A stretch of DNA of 64,000 bases, taken from positions 310,001-374,000 of the forward strand of contig JAEHOE010000052.1 in assembly GCA_016858145.1 (NCBI GenBank), read 5' to 3'. This DNA is from Edaphochlamys debaryana. Its lineage: Eukaryota > Chlorophyta > Chlorophyceae > Chlamydomonadales. Shown one piece after another: positions 22,101-32,487 of this stretch. The translations under genes and the position numbers were made by a program. The number at the start of each line of letters is the position of its first letter. Position 1 is the first letter of the stretch. The notes under the pieces were generated by a model. That model ran no database searches, had not been told where the DNA came from, and was given only the letters and a program-made list of their open reading frames with translations.

Positions 22101-25100
22101 ATCGGGTGTGGCAACCCAAGGGTAGACGGACTCCCCGTTCCGCCCAGTCGTGTCGATTATATTGAAGGCTGTCGCGAGGAGGCTGTCGGGAGAGACGTGG
22201 TACGACAACTCAACGTTGAGCTGAGCCTCCGTTGCGCTGACCTCCGTAGTCGGCATTGTGCCTCCGGCTGCAGCGGCAGCCCGGCCCGCCCGGCCCGGCC
22301 TGGCCCGGCCGGCCGCTGCCACTGCGGCTGTTGAACTGCAAGCACGGCATGCACTGCACGTGCAGCACGGCGTGCCTGGACCGTCTGCTCTGGAGGCATG
22401 CTGAAGGCCTCGCGGGGAGCTTGGGTCATGGGCGACGGCTTCAAGGCCCGAGCGGCACGCCGCATCATAGGTGCCACTTCTGTCCTGGCGTTCCCTGAGG
22501 AGGTGCATAATGAACGGGAGGGATGCACATGGCTCAAGGGAAATGGGCAGAGGGTCCAAGCTCGGAGCGAGAGGTGGCTGCACGCGCCCCTTGCTCATCC
22601 TGCTGTTCCTGCAGGGCACAGCTTGCCCGCCTTTGGTGCCCGCCTAGCCACATTCCCCGTCCCTGGCCGCTCTGCCGTCCAACTCACAGATCCACGTCAA
22701 TGGCAACAACGGAAGGCGCGGTCGACGTCGCTTTGGCAGAGACGGCCCTCGCCGCCGCCGCTGCACCCTGCCGCCGCCGCCGCAGCCACAGGACAGCTGC
22801 CACCGCCACGGCGCAAGCCAGCACTGCGGCTGCACAGTTATCGAATGTTGGGGCCAAGGCAAGCTCAGATAGCGCCGCACAAGGGCCCTTTGCGGGAAGA
22901 GATACCTGCTCCTATGCCCACAGCGGCCGGGACGCTGATGTTGGGACTGTGCCCTCCATCGGGTGCCGCCCCTTCGGCGGCCGCTGCGGGGCCCAGCAGG
23001 GGGTCTCCAGGGGAGCCCACCAGCCCTGCTGCTGAGTCGCCGCCCCCGGCAGGAGGGGGCCGAAGTGGCAGCCTGGGGACGTCACCCGCCTGTTGCGGTT
23101 TCAGTGTCGGGGAGAGGGGATGTCAATGGGATTGCTTGCTTCTCCTCCTCCTGTTCAGAGGGAAGCAACAAGAGGCGCGTGCCGCCCGTAGACGACAGAC
23201 GCCCCTAGACATCCAGTCCAAACGCTTGGCTTCGCATGTCCGCATTTGCTCGGGACCTTGTGCCGCGCCCGGCTGAATGGTACTGCATGACTGTACAGGG
23301 ACTGATCGACTGTACGGCAGTGCACCTGGCACCCACCAGGGTGCGCGACGCCACGTAGGCGTCCACGTCAGCCATGTAACGGTCGAACCACGTGGCAACG
23401 GTCATGTAGTACTGCCACGTGACCTCCAGGCAGCCCGCGAGGCCCAGCCTGGCAAGACACTTGACGGAGGTCGGGGGCCAATAATGGCGGGTGGGTGAGG
23501 ATGGGGGGGGGCAGGGAGTGAGCATAGGCATACACAGGGGCGGGGGCGAGTCTTGGAGGGCTGCTCATCACTCATCTGTTTCTCCCAAGCAAGGAAGACC
23601 GGCCCCGGTCACATCGCACGCATGCAGGACCGGAAATCCCAGGGAGCTTCCCGCATCCCGCCCCCCTTATTACCTCCTCGCTCATGGCCACCTGGCACAG
23701 CGCCGTTGTGTTCTCAAGGCCGAAGATGTAGTGCCCCTCACGGATGCTGCCATCCACGGCGCTGACCTCGATGGCATTAGCGCGCGCCTCCACGACTGCA
23801 AGAGTGTAGCCAGTGGGAAGTGAATGCGTTTCCTCCGGTGGTTACATGGAGTGGCCAGCGTCAAGGAGGGATAGGGGCGCTCTGAGTATCGTCCCTCATC
23901 TCGCTCCGAGCACCTCCCTAACTCCCGACTTGGAGGGACGATTCTTGTGATTGAGACAAGGCCCCGGACCCTCTGTTGCCATTGGGTCATCATGACCACT
24001 CACCTGGTATGGTGTAAGCCCAGCACCTTTGCAGAGGAGGCACCACCGATCCATTGGGGTACCTGGTGGCTGGTACGCAGCCCGGCTGGTCACTTTGGAT
24101 GTCGAACACTCCTGGCCTCGAGGCTTGGGCGCCTGGAGTGCTGAACACGTCGTGAAGATACGGAAGCACCAGGCTTTGAGGCGGACACAAGCCTGGGAGG
24201 GTGGCGTTAAGGAAGATGCAGCTTGGGTGGTGAGACAGGCAAGAAAGGCGTCTGACTGGACAAGGGGTGCACGCAGTATCGTCATTTCCCTTGTACCATC
24301 TTGCTCGTCCCCCTGCACCCCACACTTCGTCTGCCACTCACCTACTAGAAGGGCAGATCTCCGCACCACGGCAAACGCCCCGACCGTCTCGGGGTCCGCA
24401 GCAACAAATATGTCAGCACGCAGAGCCTGCGGCAAATGGTTGCACCGGCAAAGGCTTAAGCGAAGCAACTCGTCGATACCTGCGCAAGCCTGAAGGCCAC
24501 GCAATGGGGCTCTCACTGTGCGGGTAGGCTGCCCCATCCCATGCTCGAAATTAGCTCCAGTCCTCCGCCCCTCCACCTATCTACCTGCTGCCATTTGCCA
24601 ATGGAGAGGTCACTGTAGACTCCGTCTTCCAGGGCCACTGTCACATGGTCTGCCAGCTTGACCTTCGGGCAAGAGCCGAGGGGGAAGGGGGCCAAGTAAA
24701 GAGGCGACGGGACGGTGGCGTTTGCAGTGCGCTTTAGGGCTATCCGACCCTCTGTGCAGTGTTGAATGGAAACTGTATGTTCATTAAATCGCCCTGCGGT
24801 ACCGCATGGCATCCTATCTCTGAACTCTGGCCAGGCTACATGCCAGGCAGCGAGCGCAATGCCCTTAACCGTAAGGTGCACGTGCACCCACCGACCTTGT
24901 GTCTACACCGCAGGGCCACGACGGGGCGCTCGGGTAGGTTGGGGCTACCGCGGACCGTAAGGTTGCGGGAGATGAGGAGCGGCCTGGGGGGGAGCGGCGG
25001 GGGTGCGGCCAGAAGGGAGTGATGGGACTGGCTCTGGGCTTCGGAGGCAGCACGCTGGTAGCCAACAGTCGGGCTGCTTGAGAGGCGCAGTTCGCCCCGG

Positions 25101-25913
25101 CCGCAGGCAGGGGGCTTCCATGGGGCATAAATCAACGTAAAAACGGAGAAACCGTGTGGCGCAAGAAGGCACCGCAAGGCAGGAAAAGGCTGGCCTTGCA
25201 TGGGCGTGGAGGAGGGACCGCAAACGCTTCAAGGAGTGAGCGCTGCGAAGAGGCCGGGCCGCAGGGGCACTGGCGGGCTTAAGTCAGGCGACCCCAGTAG
25301 ACACGTCCTTCCTCAGCCCTCGTACATCGGCCCGCACGTGTTTCCCAGTTGCACCATAGCATCTTAACAGACGGTCGGATGCCTCCTCGGTTACGGACAG
25401 GACTGATTACGGGGACTGCCCAGGGGAAAGCGTAGACAACGGGGCGTAGTGCCGCAGGGGGCGCACTACCCCGGGGGCGCGGGGCGTGGTTGCACGGGAG
25501 ACCAGACGTCATACGAGCCGCGCGTGCGGCTCCGGATGCCACCGCAGCTGCAAGCAACTCCTTGTGACGCGAACATGTCGAGATGCGCCGAGTCTTGAGC
25601 GAGCAAGCCGCGCGGTTGACGCGTGTCAGGATGGCAGCTACCCAGATGGACGGACGTACGCCACCGCCGTGTCGAGTACTCACAGAGCGAGGCCGGACTC
25701 CTCCCAATGGGTGTCATTCACAAAGAGGTAGGTTGCGTCGACGAGGATGAGGTCCGCGTCGCTCGCGAACGCCGCAACGAGGTCCGGTCCGTTGTGTACC
25801 GTCGCTGTCAACGTTTGGCCACAATGCAGAGCGCTGATTATCAGCAGTGCCACTGTCCATAGCCGTGAGTTTAAGGCAGCGCGGAGCCGCTGGGCTCGCA
25901 AGCGTGCACACAT
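19200..25913 (-). CDS. Receptor-like protein kinase, tandem copy C (TKL type), open copy
   Basis: Single-pass receptor-like Ser/Thr kinase. Exons: 25913-25684, 24983-24896, 24662-24585, 24426-24342, 24192-24004, 23795-23674, 23459-23337, 23089-22906, 22829-22688, 22494-21873, 21579-21393, 21125-21001, 20832-20738, 20640-20522, 20403-20327, 20226-20146, 19944-19903, 19768-19703, 19535-19401, 19259-19200. Joined they give 950 open codons. Signal peptide about residues 16-36 (LWTVALLIISALHCG). The ectodomain to about 366 opens with RNLTVRGSP and PVVALRC, reminiscent of beta-helix-like algal receptor ectodomains, and has several Cys. Membrane helix about 368-383, then an Arg stop and a 300-residue Ala/Gly/Ser-rich linker. 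Kinase from 684: GGFGRVYAG, VAVK, HRDLKPGNVLIN (about 798), DFGLSR (823), LAP/E across an intron, DIYSWGVLVW, CWDRDPLRRP. All catalytic residues are present. The final exon after IQE is unresolved, since GAG/GTGGGG looks like a donor. Ligand and substrates are unknown. Confidence 0.87.
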
Positions 25914-27361
25914 GCTGGGCCGACGGTCGCTTGCAACTGCACCATGTGAGCCAAGTACTCAAGTTGTGTGGTGTCCTTAGTGCTCGGCTCTCGGAAATGT
26001 TGACACTGTAACGAGCCTGAGACAGCTGATCGTAACCACCGCACGGACATGGATCGTGCACCAGGACGAGCGCTCTGGCACGTACAACTCCACTTGCACT
26101 TCATCTGATAAAACTTTGACATGCGGTCGGTCTCCAGCTCGAATAGCGCTAGGGCCGCTCTATGGCTGCGCGCGCCGCACATGTGGCGCAACCCTTGCAG
26201 TCACTCGGCATGCTTCCCGCTCAGTGTAGTCGTCATTCGATGGCAAGCTTGCCAGGTTATCGCATCGCCAGCGAGCCGTCGACGACACCGCCAATGCCGC
26301 ACGGCCATGCCGCACGGTCGATGACGTGTCGCTTCCAAGTAGCATTGCGCGCTCGGCCCGACATAACAGCTGGTGTTACTACGGGCGATGCGGCAACGGG
26401 GCGGTTTTGAGGGCGATCCGGGGCCGTCCTGAGGGTGTTCGAGTCGTGATTGGCGGGGCCCTGACGGGTCCAGGACAACCCAGTGAACGGCTTCGAGCCA
26501 CCATCCTGCCCGCCAGATGTAGTGACCTTGGCAGCTGCCAGTGTCGGGACAGGAAGATTCGGGGAGAGCCACGCGGGCCAGGATGCCCACCCGGCTCAGA
26601 GCTCCCTGAGGCCCTTAAACAGACCTCGCAGCGATGGGCGTGATGGGCAGACACAGCCGCATTTCCCCTCACTTCCGGTCGGGTCAGTTGCACCAGTGTG
26701 CGTAGGAAAGTGCAGAGACTGAAGGAAGCATGCCCTTAAGGGTCCAGGCGCGCGCAAGGTTATTGCAGGCTCAACACACGTGCCGTGACCACGCGGCCCT
26801 GGCCACGGCGTGAATGGTGCGACCCGGCCCTCCCCACACGTCCCCCGCCATGGCTGCGATACAGTGCAGCACTACACCAGCAACGCATGCCGCCCGTCCT
26901 CCGGGGTGACTTCCAGGCCCCTCGGCGGCCCGTGCGCGGGCCCACGGGACTGCGCATTTCGCGAAACGCTCTGGGCGTGCGTACTGGACCTGCCATTGAA
27001 GTCTAATAAGTAGATATGATCTCGCTCTACTCATTTAGGTGGCCTAGGAGCCGGCATTCGCGTGGACGCGTGGTCGGAGGACTACTACGTTCGTTGGAGG
27101 CGTTCGCTCTGAAATTCTTTGTGTGCGCGTTTCCCTTGGTATGCAATATACCGTAACAACAACACTTGCAACCGTTTGCAACCAGCACGCTCGCTCGCAA
27201 CCAGCAGCCAGCGGTTCGACGTCAGCGCTGACCCTCCGAGGACTCGTGTCAGAGCGACCGAGCGGCTCTAGCGAGTCGCGACTAAAAGAGTCAGCGTTTT
27301 ATAAGCAGCTGAGGACGACGGCCGCACCAGCGCTCGCTCGCCCAGTTCTTGTTCGGCAAGC
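25914..27361. other. Divergent intergenic region: kinase copy C (left) and thioredoxin-like gene (right)
   Basis: No exon is supported. It serves as the shared upstream region of two divergently transcribed genes. A TATA-like element lies at 27300-27305 on the plus strand. Short repeats of CGCTCGCAACCAGCA type occur near 27180-27210. Nothing else stands out. Confidence 0.5.
27300..27305 (+). promoter_or_regulatory. TATA-like element (TATAAG) of thioredoxin-like gene
   Basis: TTTTATAAG is centred about 60 bases before the ATG at 27362, in an otherwise GC-rich stretch. The spacing would give a short 5' leader. Confidence 0.4.
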
Positions 27362-29360
27362 ATGTGCGCTCTCACTTCACGGGCCACGCCCCTCGTCGCG
27401 GGCAGTGCGGTGACGGCTCCGGCCTCGCCCTGGCGCGTCTGCAGGCCATCACGGCTGCCTTCAGGTCGGCCGCTGTCGCAGAGGGCTTGCACATGCTCGG
27501 GTCGCAGGCCTTGCGTCTGCGTTGCCTCGAGCGCGAACCCCGGCAGCTGCGCTGAGCGCACCGTGGGCTCGCTGCTCCCGGCCGTGACGCCAACGCGCGC
27601 GCAGCCCATGCTCGCTCTGAGCTCAACCACCTCGACCCAACTGGCCGATGTCCCAACCTCTGAGCCCACCATCCTCGCGCGCACGCTGGTCGGAGCCGCC
27701 GTCGCCTTCTCGGCCATCTACGCCCTGCTCAGCCCGGCTACCTCTGCGCCGGCAACCGTCTCCTTCCCGCCTCCGTCCTTGGCCGGCGGCCCGGCCCCGC
27801 CCCCACTGCCCTCTCCCCTTCCTGCCACTGCCTCCGCCGCGGCCGCCCCCGCGAGCCCCCTCGCGCCCGCCGCCTTTGTCGCGCCCACCCGCGCCCATCC
27901 GTCCTACCCCTCCCTCCGCCTCCTGCGCACGCCTGACCAGTTCGACGCCTTCGTGCTCGCCGCTAACCGGGCCGGCTACCTCGCGGTGGTGCTGTTCCAC
28001 GCGCCCTGGTGAGAGCCACTTACTCAGGGGTTGAACCCTCTTCTGCCTGTGGGTACCGGTAGTGCGTTTCAAGGTCTGCCGCTGCCTGTGTTGATGGACC
28101 ATGGGACCTGAAACCTCACAGCCAGGTCCCGGCCTTCACTGACTCGATCAGCTCGGGGCAGCAAGTTGTGAAGGCCGTAGTTAGCGTGGGCCGGGCAGGC
28201 TGTGGCCGAAGGACAGAGCCGCGATGGAGGCGGCATGGCCTGGTGCCGATATCTCCTGCCGATGACCCCTGTGCTGAAACCCGCCACCCCCCGCCTTATC
28301 CGTGCCCTCAGGTGCGAGGCCTCGGGCCGCATGGAGGCAGAGCTCAACCGCCTCTCGCGACTCTTCACCTCCCGACGGATCGTCTTCGCGCGCGTGGACT
28401 GCGCCATGAAGGCGCGCCGCTCCGGGTCCAGGTAAGGCCCATGCCGCGGGCCCCGGGGGGCCCGCCCGCCTGCCAGGGTTGCACGGACGGCGCGAATGTG
28501 TACAGGGGTATGGGTGCCCGAGCTTGGACCGCTGAGCTGTGTGGTGCCGCGTGTGCCATGGGAGGCCGGTCAGCTGTCTGCAGCGTTGGCACCCCATGCT
28601 GGCAGCGAGCCATGCCGCATCCTTCGCGCAAAACTCCGCTCATCCTCCCCCTCCGCCCTGCAGCTCGCCCGGCGTCTCCCCCACGGCCTCGGTGGACGAC
28701 CAGGGCAACCTGGGCGCGGCGGCGGGCGGCTTTGGCGGCGGCGCCCTGAGCCTGGGACTGCAGCGCTGCGACCTGACGCAGGTGGGGCGAGGGGCGGGCC
28801 GAGGGGCTGGGCGAGTGGGTGGGTGGAGGGGATTGGCATAGGTTGCTGGGGCTGCCGGCTTCCTGACACGACACGGTTCAGGGCCGGGGTACCTGGGTGC
28901 TGAAGGGTGTGCGGCTGGGGGGTTGAGGGTGGGAGAGAATGGGCTGGGGCTGGGGCTGGGGCTGGGGCTGAGGCACGGGAAGTGGCTGTAGCCCGGGGAG
29001 GACAAGGACGAGGCAGGGCTCAACACCGAGTATGGTATCACCCTGACGCTGCGTGGCCCCTTGCTTCCCCCAGCTCCACCGCATTCACAAGACGCCCACC
29101 GTACGCATGTACTACAGTAACAACTGCGTCGATGAGGTGAGCTGCCAGGGCCCCGCAACAATTGCTAGTGCTTGATACAAACTGCCCGGATCTAGCTAGA
29201 GTGCGCAGGTGGCTTACGTGCAATATACCGCAGTGGGCTCGCGCCCCAGGGTCTGCATTTCGTTTCCTCACGCTTGCTTGCCCCCTGTCAGGTTATTGGC
29301 TGCCGCCCCATCGAGTTCCGCCAGGCCTGCTCCGACGTGTGCTTCAAGTTCAAGCTGTGA
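27362..29360 (+). CDS. Membrane-anchored thioredoxin-fold protein with degenerate active site
   Basis: Five exons: 27362-28008, 28312-28431, 28664-28781, 29074-29136, 29292-29360. The join is open, 1017 nt, 338 residues. Residues 1-100 are Ala/Ser/Arg-rich, as in an organelle targeting sequence. One hydrophobic segment follows (about 104-124, ILARTLVGAAVAFSAIYALL), then a Pro/Ala linker. The thioredoxin-like fold starts near 186: LAVVLFHAPWCEASGRM corresponds to the strand and active-site turn, with WCEAS in place of WCGPC. Only the first Cys is kept, so classical dithiol exchange is unlikely. TPTVRMYYSNNC holds the expected cis-Pro element and EVIGCRP the next strand. A Gly-rich insertion (exon 3) interrupts the fold, and extra Cys lie near the C-terminus. 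Function is not known; a monothiol or scaffolding role is inference. Location (plastid or endomembrane) is undecided. Confidence 0.8.
28938..28971. repeat. Hexanucleotide microsatellite (GGGGCT)n
   Basis: About five GGGGCT units occupy the intron between exons 3 and 4 of the thioredoxin-like gene. Confidence 0.85.
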
Positions 29361-32300
29361 GCGCTAGCCGCTTGGCGTGGAGCCGGGGGCGGCAGCGCAG
29401 CAAGCAGCACGCGGTGCGCTTTGAGCGGCTGTGGCCGCCGCAGCGGATCGGGGATGAGGAGAGTGAATTGAGTTGGGCCTGAAGCGGCCTGCTGCAGCTC
29501 CTTTTCCCGCAAAGGAGCAGCACGAGAAGAGGAGAAGGATTATCCGGGGCAAGCTGGCTACAAGAGCCGTGAGCTTGCAACGGGCTGACCGGTCAGCGGA
29601 GGCAGCCCGGTACGACGCCCGGTACATTGGAGAGACGGGAGGAGAGAGCAACAATACTGGTTGGGCGGCCTGGGGATCGATGCCGCCTTGATGCGACTAC
29701 TACCGATGCCTTTGCCCAGATTGCCAGCCCCTGCTTACTGAGGACTACCTACCTACATGAAGCGGTGGGCTCGGCAACTGGGTGACGGAAAGGCACGGAT
29801 ACCACAGCGGCACAATGCATCAAGGCGGCGGAGACTTAATAGCATGGCGTAAGCCGTTTGGGGTGGCTCGAGGGTTTGGGGCGCTGCGTGTGACGAGAGC
29901 GCGGGAATGGGACTCGAAGGCGCATGGGCGAGTGTGAGCGTGAAGCGTGCACGAGAGACAAGAGCTGCTGCGCCTCTAAGAAAATATTACGGACATCGGG
30001 GCTTCGGCGTACACAGTGCCATGGTTTTGCCCCGTGTTTTATACGGCCCTAAGCCTAAACGGGGACACGCGTCTGACGGTCTGCGTGTGCATGGCGAGGT
30101 GCGTATATCCTAATGCATATCCTAAGCTAACCCTCCCAAGGGTTCGCTCCGCGAAAGTTACTTGTATTGCTGCGAGGTGGGAGAGGGCTGGCGTGTACGT
30201 GAAAGGTGCACCCTTCTTGTGCAACAGGGGCCTGGGACAACTGTTTGGGGCCTGTCTTATCTTTTGCTCTTGACTTTCGGACGCTTCCTACCCCTACGTG
30301 AGGGTCCAACTTTGAGGACCTTTTGCAAGTGACACAAACAAATGATGCGCAATGGCACTGCGGTTGTTTCGGCAAGCTGCCATCCCACCCCGGTCTACAT
30401 CCGGGTGCGGATAGCGCTTACCGAGTCGCCGAGGCAGCTCGGCCTGGCAAGGAAGTTGCTGATTTGCAGGCCGGCCATTGCGCATTCCAAAAGGTCTCGT
30501 GGTGTTGACTGGGCTAAATGGGGCCTCCTTTTACTCTCTTCCACTCTAATGTAGCTGGTGCATTTGTCCATGCGTCTCTGGCGTTTTCCAGCCAGATAAG
30601 CTCGGCTTCCCCATGTGTTTGGGACCGAGGCCGGGGAGAGGCGCTTGCCAAGCCGCCCCGGCCAGAGGTCGGCGGAGGGGGAATTTTGTTCTGCGGTCTG
30701 GCCGGCATTTTGTTCACGGTGGGCAAGGGTTCAGCGGGGCGTGAGAGAGTTCGGGGGCAGGGGCTGTGCGTGGGTGAGGGCTGACCTTCATTTCGTGCGG
30801 TCGGGATTTGATGTTGAAGGCAGGTTGGGGGAGCCGTGGGAGGCGCAGAGAGTTGGGTCAGGGGGTCGGGCAGCTGGGGCTGTGCGTTTCGTTCCCGAGC
30901 TGCCACCCGAATGCCTGAGAGGGACTTGCGTGCCTTTGTGCGCTCGCATCGCATTGGCGTCAGCTGTCTGATGTGATGGGCGCTGCATCCGTGCAATGAC
31001 GACAGTCCAGGTCTGGATCGTCCGCGCATACAGAGCTCCGTGCAGAGCTGGATGACTCTGCTGCGTAAAGCTGCGTCGCCGCCCAAGCATGGATGGAGGC
31101 AAACAGGATTAGCAGTCTTGCCATTGCATTTGATCGACCCAGTACACCGTGCCGAATACGACCCCGCTCAAGGTACGGCACCCAGGGTACTGGCATGCTC
31201 GCGCAGCGTTGCCCTAAGTGCCCTTCTGAAGGCCCAAAGCCAAGGCCCAGTCTGGGCCCACCCGAAGCCTTGAGCGTCACATGAAAAGCCCCCACTCCAA
31301 ACCCTGCTGTTGCCACTGCTCCAACCCCCGTTAACGCCTTCAGGCTCATGTATTCCTTAGCAATCCAGTCCTCACCCTAAAACCGCAGCTCCCGGCTGCA
31401 CGTCAGCGCCTCATCCCACGATCGTCCGGCAGCTAGCGGTCTACCGTGCGAAGATTCAGCCCTGGGGCCTGAAGCCCACTGGCCCCCGCCAATTGAAAGC
31501 TTAAACAGTCTGCACAGAGGACCATCACTCGCGCGCACACGCGTCCCTCGCATGTCACAAGCCCTCGGCGCCCTCTGTCGCACGGGGTGCCCACTCTGCA
31601 TGCCAACTCTGGAAGTCCCACACAAGCTAAGCACATGCGCACGAGCACCACCGACCGGCTCAGGTCGGAGCGCCAGCATTCGACGAGGCCCACCGACCCG
31701 ACCCCAGGCCCCCTACAGACATGCCCAACCTACCCCTGATCGCCCGGAGGCCGCGCCCCCTACGAAGCCGAGCCTTGTACCCCAGGGCGCCGTGCTTTGT
31801 CCCGCGAGGTGACGCGTCCTACGTATTGTCTGTTGTGCCTATACCTACCGTACTCATCCCACTAGTACCCAGCCGCTGACCCCCACAAGGTAAAGCCGCA
31901 GCGGGTAAGGCCGCAGCAGCAGCGGGGTCAAACCAGCGGCCAAACCCAAGTACAAGTGCAAGCCCACAAGCAGGGCCGTGTTCATCCGCAACTGGCGGCA
32001 GCAAACAGCCATGATCGTTTGGCAGCGACCCCAGCGGCAGCGACGCAATAAACGCACGTCTCCAATCCGCCGGCAAAAGCGCCAGCGGAAGCGACCGCAG
32101 TGACGTGGTGACAGCATTGCTTGCCGTGAAAGGAGCTCCTAGGCGGCGACGGCAGCAAAAGCGCAGCGGCGTTGTCCATCAGGACCACCGGTTCCGGGGA
32201 GGGCAGCGACGGGAGCAACGCCAGTGGCCTGACAGCAGGTCCCTTTGCCGCTGCCGAGGAAAGCGTGAGCCAGAGCCTCAGGCCGGTGAGTGGGGAGATC

Positions 32301-32487
32301 GAGGCCGGCGGCGCGCGTCGCGCCGGCGGCGAGGCGTGCCGTGGGGCCCCTGCGAGCCGCCGTCATCCCCTGCAGCCGCCTCGGCCGTCACCGTCACCGC
32401 CTCCCACTCGCCGACCCAGTCCCCCTCTCCTGCAGCCCGGTCCGCCTTGGACGCCGCCAGCCCTGCCGCCGCCGCCGCCGTCGCGAG
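29361..32487. other. Convergent intergenic region between thioredoxin-like and transporter genes
   Basis: This holds the 3' flanks of two convergent genes. I see no clear TGTAA signal for either. It contains one small secreted-peptide candidate on the minus strand (31124-30960). A stretch at about 31960-32240 with many GGCAGCGAC/GCCAGCGGC units reads as Ser-Gly-Asp-rich on the plus strand but is broken by stops. A canonical donor (GTGAGT) follows at about 32287. No complete gene can be built. Confidence 0.45.
30960..31124 (-). CDS. Small secreted-peptide candidate or first exon of an unknown gene
   Basis: An ATG opens a 54-codon frame. Its start looks like a signal peptide (MARLLILFASIHAWAATQLYA), followed by a Ser-rich part and a Cys-x-x-Cys pair (DCRHC) before the stop. 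It could be a tiny secreted protein, or a first exon that splices at GTATGC after the Ser-rich part. Open frames of this length occur by chance in GC-rich DNA, so the support is the signal-like N-terminus alone. Confidence 0.2.
   Translation of the reverse strand: MARLLILFASIHAWAATQLYAAESSSSARSSVCADDPDLDCRHCTDAAPITSDS

Noticed and set aside
26750..27034. Minus-strand Arg/Gly-rich frame upstream of the thioredoxin-like gene
   Set aside because: There is no domain, no homology to the neighbours and no consistent start. It looks like composition-driven openness.
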